Below, piece by piece: positions 28,341 through 36,142 of a stretch of DNA of 64,000 bases. This DNA is from Hydrogenophaga crassostreae. GTDB taxonomy: Bacteria > Pseudomonadota > Gammaproteobacteria > Burkholderiales > Burkholderiaceae_C. Where the stretch lies: assembly GCF_001761385.1 (NCBI RefSeq), contig NZ_CP017476.1, forward strand, positions 981,501 through 1,045,500, in the 5' to 3' direction. The notes under the pieces are model-generated. The model was not told where the DNA came from. It was given only the letters and a program-made list of their open reading frames with translations, and ran no database searches. Every line of letters begins with the position of its first letter. The first letter of the stretch is position 1. A program made the position numbers and the translations under genes.

Positions 28341-28473
28341 GAGAAGCCTCCTCAGGCTGGTTACTTGATGTTGTTTGGTGGGCACTATTGGGGGTGCCGC
28401 AGTCTTTTCCCATAGTAACGCCAAACGCGCGGTCACTGGGCGCTGACCTCGGCGTGCATGTTAGATTCAGCCT

Positions 28474-28863
28474 ATGAACTGGCTTGACGAAGTGAAGTGG
28501 GACAACCAAGGTTTGGTCCCGGTGATTGCACAGGAGGCCGCCACGGGCGACGTGCTGATGTTCGCCTGGATGAACCGCGAGGCGCTGCAAAAAACGGCTG
28601 AGTTGAAACGGGCCGTGTATTTCAGCCGGTCACGCAACAGGTTGTGGTTCAAAGGTGAGGAGTCGGGCCATGTGCAGACCGTACACGACATCCGGCTTGA
28701 CTGTGACAATGATGTGGTCCTGCTCAAAGTCACCCAGCTTGGACACGAGCCTGGCATTGCTTGCCATACCGGTCGCCACAGCTGCTTTTACAAGCAACAC
28801 GCTGATGGCCAATGGCAATCCGTAGAGCCGGTGCTAAAAGATCCCGAATCGATTTACAAATGA
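28474..28863 (+). CDS. hisI: phosphoribosyl-AMP cyclohydrolase
   Basis: A 129-residue zinc enzyme, third step of histidine synthesis. DEVKWDNQGLVPVIAQ, FAWMNREAL, the metal-binding DIRLDCDNDVVLL and CHTGRHSCFY are all present. Monofunctional here, with HisE as a separate protein overlapped by ATGA. It restarts the plus-strand his genes after the lapA-like insertion and so needs its own promoter in 28341-28473. Confidence 0.97.
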   Translation: MNWLDEVKWDNQGLVPVIAQEAATGDVLMFAWMNREALQKTAELKRAVYFSRSRNRLWFKGEESGHVQTVHDIRLDCDNDVVLLKVTQLGHEPGIACHTGRHSCFYKQHADGQWQSVEPVLKDPESIYK

Positions 28864-29240
28864 GTTCTGCACCCATGTCCTCCAGCGATGATCTGGCCCG
28901 ATTGGCCGCCGTGATTGAAAGCCGAAAGCCGGCCAATGGCGGAGACCCGGACAAAAGCTATGTCTCGCGTTTGCTACACAAGGGCCCCGACGCCTTTTTA
29001 AAGAAAATCGGGGAGGAAGCCACAGAAGCCGTGATGGCGGCAAAGGACTGCGATCACGGTGGAGATCCGCAGTTCTTGGTGAACGAAATCGCTGATTTGT
29101 GGTTTCACTCCATGATCGCGCTGGCCCACTACGGCAAGGCGCCTTCCGATGTGATTGCAGAACTCGCGCGGCGTGAAGGGCTGAGCGGTCTTGAAGAGAA
29201 AGCGTTGCGCAAGGCCGTGGCGCGAGAAGCGTCTGAATAG
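28860..29240 (+). CDS. hisE: phosphoribosyl-ATP pyrophosphatase
   Basis: A 126-residue MazG-like all-alpha pyrophosphohydrolase. DKSYVSRLLHKGPDAFLKKI, GEEATEAVMAAKD and the metal-site region NEIADLWFHSMIALA are visible. The ATG at 28860 overlaps the hisI stop; ATG 28875 is an alternative. Confidence 0.96.
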   Translation: MSSAPMSSSDDLARLAAVIESRKPANGGDPDKSYVSRLLHKGPDAFLKKIGEEATEAVMAAKDCDHGGDPQFLVNEIADLWFHSMIALAHYGKAPSDVIAELARREGLSGLEEKALRKAVAREASE

Positions 29241-29262
29241 GTATGTCTGAATGGAGAAACCG

Positions 29263-29661
29263 ATGACCCAAGATCCCGATGTTCTGGACGTTCGAGTCAA
29301 AACAGACGAAGAAGCCGAATCATTGAAGACGGTTGGCTGGGTCAGCTACCTGTTGCACTTGATCGTCGCCGTGGCTGCAGTGGTGCCCGGTGCGCAGGTG
29401 GGCGCTGGCTTGTTGGTGGTGGCTTTGGTGATCGACCTGGTGAAAAAGTCGGATGCAGAAGGCACCTGGCAGGCCAGCCACTTTGCATGGCGCATCCGCA
29501 CCGTGTTGTGGGCAGGATTTTTCTATGTGGTCACCTTTCCCTTGTTTTTGCTGCTGTACCTGCCCGGAGCGGTTGCTTGGGCGGTGATCTCCATCTGGTT
29601 CCTCTACCGCATCGTCAAGGGAATGGTGCGCATGAATGCCAGTGAAGCTTTACCTGAATGA
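29263..29661 (+). CDS. DUF4870-like small membrane protein
   Basis: A 132-residue inner-membrane protein with an acidic N-terminus, then about three hydrophobic segments (VGWVSYLLHLIVAVAAVVPG, VLWAGFFYVVTFPLFLLLYL, AVAWAVISIWFLYRIVKGM). This matches proteins commonly annotated DUF4870 or YggT-neighbour types between hisE and the HIT gene in Burkholderiales. GGAGA 5 bp before the ATG at 29263 decides the start. The function is unknown. It overlaps the HIT gene by ATGA. Confidence 0.75.
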   Translation: MTQDPDVLDVRVKTDEEAESLKTVGWVSYLLHLIVAVAAVVPGAQVGAGLLVVALVIDLVKKSDAEGTWQASHFAWRIRTVLWAGFFYVVTFPLFLLLYLPGAVAWAVISIWFLYRIVKGMVRMNASEALPE

Positions 29662-30035
29662 ATTCTTTACCCATGAGCGCTCACGATCCAAACTGCATTT
29701 TCTGCAAAATCATCGCAGGCCAGATCCCTTCCAAAAAGGTGTACGAGGACGACGAGGTTTTTGTGTTTCACGACATTCAGCCATGGGCACCCGTACACTT
29801 TTTGCTGGTGCCCAAAGCTCACATTCCTTCCATGGCCCAACTGACGCCCGAACATGAGCCGCTGATGGGGCGAATGATGGTGCTGGCCTCGCGTCTGGCT
29901 GCAGAACAGGGTTGCAACCCCTACCCGGATGGAGGGTTTCGCCTGGTATGCAACACCGGTACCGAGGGTGGGCAGGAGGTCCACCATATGCATGTGCATG
30001 TGATGGGTGGGCCGAGGCCATGGAAGCGGGGATAG
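29658..30035 (+). CDS. HIT-family nucleotide-binding protein
   Basis: A 125-residue HINT-type phosphoramidase or nucleotide hydrolase. NCIFCKIIAGQIPSKKVYED is the typical opening, FLLVPKAHIPSM follows, and HMHVHVMGG is the histidine triad near the C-terminus. An ATG at 29673 is an alternative start. Position after hisE is conserved in betaproteobacteria; a role in clearing nucleotide conjugates is inferred. Confidence 0.92.
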   Translation: MNSLPMSAHDPNCIFCKIIAGQIPSKKVYEDDEVFVFHDIQPWAPVHFLLVPKAHIPSMAQLTPEHEPLMGRMMVLASRLAAEQGCNPYPDGGFRLVCNTGTEGGQEVHHMHVHVMGGPRPWKRG

Positions 30036-30152
30036 ACCGGCTGGGCTGGCGCCAAAGGATTTCCCTTTTGCGCAGGGGTTGAACTCTCGCCCGGGCTTAG
30101 AATCTGACAGGTCAGGCGTGAATGCGCTTTGTTACCATTTCTGGAGTAAATC

Positions 30153-30385
30153 ATGGGTTCTTTTTCCATCTGGCACTGGCTCATCGTGCTGTTGATTGTG
30201 GTGATGGTGTTTGGTACGAAGAAGCTGAAGAACATCGGTTCGGATCTCGGCGGTGCGGTGAAGGGCTTCAAAGACGGCATGAAAGAAGGCGAGCAGGGGG
30301 GGCAGAACAGCCCGCAAAGGTGACCCAGGACGCTGCTCGCTCCACCAAAGAGACCATCGACGTCGAAGCACGTCAAAAAAGCTGA
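30153..30385 (+). CDS. tatA: twin-arginine translocase subunit TatA, frame interrupted at a G7 tract
   Basis: TatA forms the export pore for folded proteins. ATG 30153 gives MGSFSIWHWLIVLLIVVMVF, an N-terminal membrane helix with the FG hinge, and the amphipathic helix KLKNIGSDLGGAVKGFK. In the zero frame the protein stops at 30321-30323 after 56 residues (ending QNSPQR). The -1 frame continues from the tract 30296-30302 through AKVTQDAARSTKETIDVEA to a stop at 30383-30385, which is the usual TatA tail and would give 77 residues. So the sequence lacks one G (8 expected), or uses a -1 slip at G_GGG_GGG. The truncated form keeps both essential helices and may work. Start of tatABC. Confidence 0.85.
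30296..30302 (+). other. poly-G tract / slippery heptamer in tatA
   Basis: Seven G residues read as CAG GGG GGG CAG in the TatA frame, an exact X_XXY_YYZ arrangement for -1 slippage. One additional G or one -1 slip joins the two halves of tatA. An indel in the assembly is the simplest reading. Confidence 0.6.
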
Positions 30386-30468
30386 TGGTTTTAGGCCAGT
30401 GACATGCATGTTTCTGGCCGAGCAGGCTGCGCCGTGCGCGGCCGCTTCATTTTCAGGACAGCCGATAC

Positions 30469-30948
30469 ATGATTGATTTGGGCATTTCCAAACTCGCCCT
30501 GATCGGTGCGGTGGCGCTGATCGTCATCGGACCGGAGAAGTTGCCTCGCGTGGCGCGAACTGTGGGCGCATTGCTGGGCAAGGCGCAGCGCTATGTGGCC
30601 GATGTGAAGGCCGAAGTCAACCGCTCGATGGATCTTGAAGAACTCAAGAAAATGAAGGATTCGGTTGAAAGCGCTGCACGCGATGTGCAGAGTTCGGTGC
30701 AGGAAAGTGCCAGCGACTTTGAAAAAACATGGTCAGAAGCCACGGCGGGCATCACCGACTACGACGCCATGGGGGGCATCGGCAGCGATCTTCACCCGGT
30801 CTACAAACGCCCCAAGAAAAATTGGCGCATCAAGCAGAAGGCCATGCCCCAGTGGTTCAAAGCCCGCGCTGGCGTGCGTACCCGCACCCAATCCGGCGCG
30901 GCTCGAGTGGCGCGCTTTCGCCCACGCCCCTCTTTTTCTAAGCGCTGA
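30469..30948 (+). CDS. tatB: Sec-independent translocase subunit TatB
   Basis: A 159-residue protein. MIDLGISKLALIGAVALIVI is the membrane helix, GPEKLPRVARTVGALLG the hinge and amphipathic helix, then a charged helical region and a basic C-terminus. TatB with TatC forms the twin-arginine receptor. It overlaps tatC by one base. Confidence 0.95.
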   Translation: MIDLGISKLALIGAVALIVIGPEKLPRVARTVGALLGKAQRYVADVKAEVNRSMDLEELKKMKDSVESAARDVQSSVQESASDFEKTWSEATAGITDYDAMGGIGSDLHPVYKRPKKNWRIKQKAMPQWFKARAGVRTRTQSGAARVARFRPRPSFSKR

Positions 30949-31742
30949 TGCCCGACTCCAAAGACTCTGCCGACGAACTCGCCGGCACCGAACAGCCTTT
31001 TGTGCAGCACCTGATGGAGCTGCGCAACCGCCTGATGTACGGAATGGCCGGCTTGGCGGTGTGCATGATTGCACTGGCCATCTGGCCAGGACCAAGCGGC
31101 TTGATCGACTGGATCGCGATCCCTATTCGCGCTCACATGCCGCCCGACGCCAAACTGATCGCCGTGGGGGTGTTTTCGCCATTTTTCATCCCTATGAAAG
31201 TGTTGGCGATGACCGCGTTGGTCATCTCGCTTCCTTGGTGGATGTACCAGGTGTGGGCCTTCGTGGCCCCAGGCCTCTACAGCCATGAGAAGCGCTTTGC
31301 GATTCCTCTGATTGTTCTGGGCAGTCTGCTGGCCTATGTGGGCATTGCCTTCGTCCAGTTCATGGTGCTCGACAGGATGTTTGGCTTCATCCAGCAGTTC
31401 ACGCCAAAAAGTGTGGCGGCAACCCCGGATATTGCTTCTTATGTGGAAGCCATTCTGTCGCTTTACCTCGCATTTGGCCTGGCGTTTCAGGTGCCTATTG
31501 TGGTGGTGTTGCTGGTCAAGATGAACATGGTGTCGGTGGAGAAGCTCAAGGATTTTCGAGGCTACTTTATCGTGGTGGCTTTTATTGTTGCGGCCGTTGT
31601 CACTCCGCCCGACGTGATTTCCCAGCTCGCATTGGCTGTGCCAATGTGTTTGCTGTACGAGGTTGGTATCTGGGGGGCTCGGTGGTTTGTGAAAACCACT
31701 GAGGCGCCTGAGGAAGAGGTTGCTGAGAACCCTGCCGAGTGA
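30948..31742 (+). CDS. tatC: Sec-independent translocase subunit TatC
   Basis: A 264-residue polytopic protein with six membrane segments. QPFVQHLMELRNRLMYG is the cytoplasmic N-terminal signature that contacts the RR motif; the conserved YQVWAFVAPGLYSHEKR loop and the AFGLAFQVPIV helix follow. It begins at the last base of the tatB stop (TGATG). The 206-bp gap to the converging protease gene shows no clear terminator. Confidence 0.97.
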   Translation: MPDSKDSADELAGTEQPFVQHLMELRNRLMYGMAGLAVCMIALAIWPGPSGLIDWIAIPIRAHMPPDAKLIAVGVFSPFFIPMKVLAMTALVISLPWWMYQVWAFVAPGLYSHEKRFAIPLIVLGSLLAYVGIAFVQFMVLDRMFGFIQQFTPKSVAATPDIASYVEAILSLYLAFGLAFQVPIVVVLLVKMNMVSVEKLKDFRGYFIVVAFIVAAVVTPPDVISQLALAVPMCLLYEVGIWGARWFVKTTEAPEEEVAENPAE

Positions 31743-31948
31743 CGACCCACTGGGCCAAGGTCCGTCAGAGGGTGAGGCAGTCTGGGCATTGCGAGGCAGC
31801 CGTTGACCGAAGCTTGAACCCCGTCTCAAGCTGCCTCACGGGCCTTGTGAATCACTTTGGCGAAGGCCGGTAGCGCGAAGGTCCGGTCTTGTTCGATTGG
31901 GTTGCGCTGCCCCGGCAAGCGCTTTGGAATGAAGCGCTTATTGGGTGC

Positions 31949-33102
31949 TCAGCGTTGATCTGCCTTGCCCGACAGGGTGCGCGTCCCCGGCGTCACTTCT
32001 ATGCTGCTGGTGCCTGACTTGCGAACGATGTCCAGTTGCGCAGCCTTGCCCGGGGTAAGCGCTGCAACCGCCGAGAGCAACTGCGCCACGTTGTTGACCT
32101 TGCGGCCTTCCACGGCTGTGATCACGTCACCAGGCTGAATGCCTGCGTTTGCTGCAGGACCCTTTTGAAGCACGCCGGTGATGATGACGCCGCTGCCTGC
32201 TTTTAATCCGAAGGTTTCGGCCAGCTCGGGGGTCAGGTCTTGTGGCTCCACGCCGATCCAGCCCCGTGTCACCTGGCCATCACGCACGATGGCTTCCATG
32301 ACGCTGCGGGCTGTAGAGGTTGGAATCGCGAAACCGATGCCCATTGACCCCCCGAGCGGGAGTAGATCGCCGTGTTGATGCCCATCAGGCGACCAGCAAT
32401 GTCTACCAGTGCACCACCGGAGTTCCCAGGGTTGATGGCCGCATCGGTCTGGATGAAGTTTTCAAACGTGTTGATTCCCAACTGGGTTCGGCCTAACGCA
32501 CTGACGATGCCGCTGGTCACGGTTTGACCAACGCCGAAAGGGTTGCCAATGGCGAGAACGGGATCACCGATGGTCAAGCGATCAGAGTCCCCCAGCGTGA
32601 TCACGGGAAGCTCTTGGAGGTCGATTTTGAGAATGGCCAAGTCGGTTTCAGGATCGGTACCGATCACCTTGGCCGCACTCTGCCTGCCGTCGTTGAGCAA
32701 AACCTCAATCTCGTCAGCCTCTTCGATCACGTGGTTGTTGGTCAGAATGTAGCCCGCTGGGCTCACGATGACTCCTGAGCCCAGGCCTGCCTGGGGTTGG
32801 GACTGGCCCTGCTCGCCAAAAAAGAAGCGGAACCAAGGGTCGGTGCCTGCCTGCCCGGTCTCGGAGGCCTTGCTGGTGTTGATGCTGACCACTGCCGGAG
32901 AAGCGATGCGTGCAGCTGCACTGAAGTTGTTGACGCCAGCACTGGCCGTGCTCGGCACACTATCTGAAGACTCGATCACGGGAACGATCGATGTCAGAAT
33001 GGGCTTGCGGTTCAGCCAGTCAGGCTTGAGCGTCGCGACGACAAAAAGCGCCGCCAGTAAAACCGTCACGGATTGGGCAAATACCAGCCAGAGTCGTTTC
33101 AT
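31949..33102 (-). pseudogene. DegS/DegQ-like periplasmic serine protease, frame interrupted at a G6 tract
   Basis: HtrA-family protease in two frames. The 5' part (33102 down to about 32350) has an N-terminal anchor (LWLVFAQSVTVLLAALFVVA), then the trypsin-like triad: His in TNNHVIEEADE, Asp in DPETDLAILKID, Ser in NPGNSGGALV. After YSRSGG the frame runs into unrelated residues. The other frame carries the expected continuation MGIGFAIPTSTARS and one PDZ domain (GWIGVEPQDL, AGIQPGDVITAVEG) to 31949. Restoring a seventh G gives SGGSMGIGFAIP and a protein of about 384 residues. One PDZ and an anchor resemble DegS or single-PDZ DegQ of Burkholderiales. It may be intact in the cell if the sequence has an indel error. 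Confidence 0.85.
32348..32353 (-). other. poly-G tract (C6 on plus strand) at the protease frame break
   Basis: On the minus strand the codons are TCG GGG GGT CAA, running out of frame. One extra G gives TCG GGG GGG TCA ATG GGC, the conserved SGGSMG of HtrA proteases. The heptamer G_GGG_GGT also fits a -1 slip. Confidence 0.6.
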
Positions 33103-33273
33103 GGGTGTTTTAGGGGTGCAGGTCGGCTGTATGCCTCAAGTGGCGCCAGCGCGTATTGTCCCGCAAATATGGATGGGGCTGCAGAGTTCAATCCAGTTGA
33201 TGCAAGTCAATGCGCTGAAGTGGACGCCCGAGTGAAATGGGGCAATGATTCGATACAGGAATGGAGAAGGCAA

Positions 33274-33423
33274 ATGAAAGCGTTAGTGGATCTTTTTTCA
33301 ACAGACTACGGTTTGTTCAGTATCTCGGGCATCTTGTTCATGATCGGCATGGCAATATGGTTTTATCGCTTCTTCAACCGCAAGATGGATGAAGCGGAGC
33401 GGGCTCAAGGGCAAGAAAGCTGA
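33274..33423 (+). CDS. DUF3149-type tiny membrane protein
   Basis: A 49-residue protein: MKALVDLFSTDYGLFSISG, one membrane helix ending IWFYRFFNRKMDEAE, then a charged tail. This is the pattern of DUF3149 proteins, common in betaproteobacteria and of unknown function. A strong GGAGAAGG site 4 bp before the ATG at 33274 decides the start over the longer open frame. A terminator follows at 33461. It is divergent from the protease gene. Confidence 0.75.
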   Translation: MKALVDLFSTDYGLFSISGILFMIGMAIWFYRFFNRKMDEAERAQGQES

Positions 33424-33460
33424 ACGTCAAAGGGGCAGGATGCCCCGGTGTCAAAATGCC

Positions 33461-33504
33461 AAGGCTGTGAGGGCGCGTGACTGCGTGCCTTCACAGCCTT
33501 TTGC
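33461..33504 (+). terminator. rho-independent terminator after the DUF3149 gene
   Basis: AAGGCTGTGA (33461-33470) pairs perfectly with TCACAGCCTT (33491-33500), followed by TT. The 10-bp stem lies 37 bp after the DUF3149 stop and 29 bp before the Nif3-like start. Confidence 0.6.
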
Positions 33505-33532
33505 GTTGATTCATCCATCAGGTTGCCCCCCT

Positions 33533-34315
33533 ATGAACAGTTTTCACCTCGCCCCGGCAGTAACGCGGGACCAGTTGCTCCATTCGCTTGACACCTTGCT
33601 GCAGCCAGGTGGGTTCAAAGACTATGGACCCAACGGATTGCAGGTGGAGGGCCGCGCAGAAATTCGAAAAATCGTTTCGGGCGTCACGGCCAGCTTGGCA
33701 ATGATCGACGTGGCCATTGAGGCAGGTGCAGATGCTTTGCTGGTGCACCATGGCCTTTTCTGGCGCGGACAGGATGGCCGGATCACTGGCTGGATGAAGC
33801 AGCGTCTGTCGCGCTTGCTGGCTCACGACATCAACCTGTTTGCCTACCACCTGCCCCTGGATGCCCATGTGAGTCTGGGCAACAATGCGCAATTGGCCAA
33901 GGAGTTGGGCATCGCCTTGGTTGAGGGAGCAGAGGGTCGGTTTGGAGAGCAGTCACTGGGGTTTTTGGGGCTCCGCGCCATGTCCAGTGCGGCCGCGCTG
34001 GCTGCGCATGTGCAGTCTGTATTGGGGCGCCCTGTCACGCTGGTGGCCGAACCCGATCGGCCGATTGAGCGAGTTGCGCTTTGCACCGGAGGTGCCCAGT
34101 CCTATTTTGAAAGTGCCATAGCTGCTGGCGCTGATGTTTTCATTACGGGTGAAATTTCTGAACCTCAAGCGCACTATGCCCGCGAATGTGGGGTTGCTTA
34201 TATCGCGTGTGGGCACCATGCGTCGGAGCGCTATGGCGCGCCGGCGGTTGGCGCGCACGTGGCCGCTCAACTGGGGCTGGAGCATGAATTTTTCGACCTG
34301 GCCAATCCTGCCTGA
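33533..34315 (+). CDS. Nif3-like dinuclear metal-centre protein
   Basis: A 260-residue NIF3/YbgI family protein forming hexameric rings with a two-metal site. Metal-binding motifs include LLVHHGLFWRGQ, LFAYHLPLDAH near the middle, and the C-terminal VAYIACGHHASERYG. Nif3 proteins have been linked to GTP cyclohydrolase-type folds, but the reaction is uncertain. The ATG at 33533 begins the family region; the frame is open further upstream through the terminator, which argues against a longer start. pdxA follows after 29 bp. Confidence 0.9.
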   Translation: MNSFHLAPAVTRDQLLHSLDTLLQPGGFKDYGPNGLQVEGRAEIRKIVSGVTASLAMIDVAIEAGADALLVHHGLFWRGQDGRITGWMKQRLSRLLAHDINLFAYHLPLDAHVSLGNNAQLAKELGIALVEGAEGRFGEQSLGFLGLRAMSSAAALAAHVQSVLGRPVTLVAEPDRPIERVALCTGGAQSYFESAIAAGADVFITGEISEPQAHYARECGVAYIACGHHASERYGAPAVGAHVAAQLGLEHEFFDLANPA

Positions 34316-34344
34316 GCCCCGCTTTCACCCGATTGGACCGTGAC

Positions 34345-35385
34345 ATGCCGAATCCGTTGAACCGCTTGCCCATGGTATTGACCATGGGAGATCCAGCCGG
34401 TATAGGCCCTGAAATCATCGCAGGCGCCATGATCGAACACCCCGACTTGTTGGCCAAGGAGGTGGTGGTTGCTGGTGACGTTCGGGTATTGCGGCGAGCG
34501 GGCGAGCTGGTGGCGAAAGAGAGGGGACTGGCATTGCCAGAATGGCTGGAGCTGACCGGACTGGACTCCTGGCAACCTCAGGTTGGGCGGTTGGCCGTGG
34601 TGCAGGCGTGTGAACCCGTGCGAGACCTTCAGATGGGGCAGGTGAGTGCGAGTTCGGGTCTTGCAGCGGCGCAATGTATCGAGTGGGCGGCCAATCGGGC
34701 ACTACAGGGTATGGCCAGTGCTGTGGTGACTGCTCCCATCCACAAAGAAGCCTTGTCCGCGGCAGGTGTGCACCACCCTGGGCATACCGAGTTTTTTCAG
34801 GCTTTGGCGGCGGAGCACCTGGGTGTCAAGGTCGATAGCCTGCCGGTGCGCATGATGCTGAGTTGTCCAGGTCTTTGCACCGTATTGGTGAGCATCCACG
34901 TTTCATTGCGCGAGGCGATTGCTGCTGTGACATCGGCGCAAGTGTTGCAAACACTGCGCCTCACGGTGGATCACTTTCAGCGTTGTGGCCATCCTCGAGT
35001 GCGCATTGCGGTCGCGGGGTTGAATCCGCACGCTGGTGAGGGCGGGCTGTTTGGCCGGGAGGAGATCGACGCCATTGCACCTGCAGTGCAGGCAGCGCAA
35101 GCAGATGGCGTGCAGGTGGTTGGCCCGGTTGCGCCGGACACCGTGTTCATGCGCGCGCGCCGCGGCGAATTTGACGTGGTGATTGCGATGTACCACGACC
35201 AGGGTCTTATCCCTGTCAAGTTGCTGGGTCTGGATGAAGGTGTCAATACGACGATTGGGCTGCCCTTTGTCCGGACCAGTCCCGACCACGGCACAGCCTT
35301 CGACCTGGCCGGGACCGGCCGGGCAAATCCGGCAAGCCTTTGGGCTGCGATAGAAGCAGCACGGGGCATGAGCTTGCAGGTGTAA
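34345..35385 (+). CDS. pdxA: 4-hydroxythreonine-4-phosphate dehydrogenase
   Basis: A 346-residue NAD-dependent enzyme of the DXP-dependent pyridoxal phosphate pathway. LTMGDPAGIGPEI opens the domain, VTAPIHKEALSAAG and HPGHTEF hold substrate and metal residues, and AMYHDQGLIPVKLLG supplies a further metal His. The ATG at 34345 is preferred to the TTG at 34333. The gene ends against the mscL terminator. Confidence 0.96.
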   Translation: MPNPLNRLPMVLTMGDPAGIGPEIIAGAMIEHPDLLAKEVVVAGDVRVLRRAGELVAKERGLALPEWLELTGLDSWQPQVGRLAVVQACEPVRDLQMGQVSASSGLAAAQCIEWAANRALQGMASAVVTAPIHKEALSAAGVHHPGHTEFFQALAAEHLGVKVDSLPVRMMLSCPGLCTVLVSIHVSLREAIAAVTSAQVLQTLRLTVDHFQRCGHPRVRIAVAGLNPHAGEGGLFGREEIDAIAPAVQAAQADGVQVVGPVAPDTVFMRARRGEFDVVIAMYHDQGLIPVKLLGLDEGVNTTIGLPFVRTSPDHGTAFDLAGTGRANPASLWAAIEAARGMSLQV

Positions 35386-35411
35386 AAAAGCCGCACCCAC
35401 AAGGGTGCGGC
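35384..35411 (-). terminator. terminator between pdxA and mscL
   Basis: GCCGCACCC (35390-35398), loop ACAA, GGGTGCGGC (35403-35411). On the minus strand a run of six T follows, so it terminates mscL; it may also slow pdxA transcripts coming the other way. Confidence 0.8.
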
Positions 35412-35430
35412 ATGATTCCCGGCTTTGGGC

Positions 35431-35859
35431 TTACTTGCGCAGGCTGTCGCGAATCTCGCGCAGCAAAATGACATCTTCCGTTGGCGCTTCCGGTGCGGAC
35501 GGTGCTGCCTCTTCTTCGCGCTTCATGCGGTTAACCTGCTTGACCATCATGAAGATGATGAAAGCCAGAATGATGAAATTGATCGCGATAGTAATGAAGT
35601 TGCCGTAGGCCAGTACGGGCACGCCGGCTTCCTTCATCGCCGCGAGTGTGGAAGCCGTGCCTTCAGGCACATCTCCCATGATGACAAAAAGGTTGCTGAA
35701 ATCGATGTTGCCAAAAATGGCGCCGACGATGGGCATGATCAAGTCTTCAACCATGGATCCCACAATCTTGCCAAAGGCGCCACCAATGATGACGCCAACT
35801 GCCAGGTCAATCACATTGCCTTTGACGGCGAAGTCTTTGAATTCTTTCATCATGCTCAT
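35431..35859 (-). CDS. mscL: large-conductance mechanosensitive channel MscL
   Basis: A 142-residue channel that opens under hypo-osmotic shock. The N-terminal helix KEFKDFAVKGNVIDLAVGV leads into the pore helix VGVIIGGAFGKIVGSMVED; the second helix is FITIAINFIILAFIIFMMV, followed by a charged C-terminal bundle. A second Met at codon 3 is an alternative start. It is alone on the minus strand with its own terminator. Confidence 0.97.
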   Translation of the reverse strand: MSMMKEFKDFAVKGNVIDLAVGVIIGGAFGKIVGSMVEDLIMPIVGAIFGNIDFSNLFVIMGDVPEGTASTLAAMKEAGVPVLAYGNFITIAINFIILAFIIFMMVKQVNRMKREEEAAPSAPEAPTEDVILLREIRDSLRK

Positions 35860-35955
35860 TTGGGAGTCCTTTTCCTGTGTCCAATGGGTATTCTGCTCAG
35901 CCCTCTGTCAACGAAGGCGGATGAATTCTTGCATGGAATGCGTAAGTATTCAGGT

Positions 35956-35995
35956 GAGCTTTCGGTCAAAAAAGCTCTGAGCGGGCAAAAGCCCG
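35956..35995. other. two adjacent hairpins in the mscL-petA gap
   Basis: GAGCTTT (35956-35962) pairs with AAAGCTC (35971-35977), and CGGGC-AAAA-GCCCG spans 35982-35995. Both are in the 283-bp gap before petABC and upstream of mscL. Neither has a T-run on either strand. Their role is unknown. Confidence 0.3.
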
Positions 35996-36082
35996 GGCAT
36001 GTTGGCAAGTCGTCACAGGGTTTGATCGCTGGCCTCGGACTTTGTCTTGATCGAAGTCAGGTGAGCGTAGTGAGGCCTCCGG

Positions 36083-36088
36083 TACAAT
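36083..36088 (+). promoter_or_regulatory. candidate -10 box (TACAAT) of petABC
   Basis: TACAAT lies 54 bp before the petA ATG. A matching -35 is not evident. It is the best promoter-like element in the 283-bp intergenic region. Confidence 0.3.
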
Positions 36089-36142
36089 GCCGGGTTGACC
36101 CCTAGTGGATCCCCCATTCAGAAACGTCATTGAAAGAATTCC

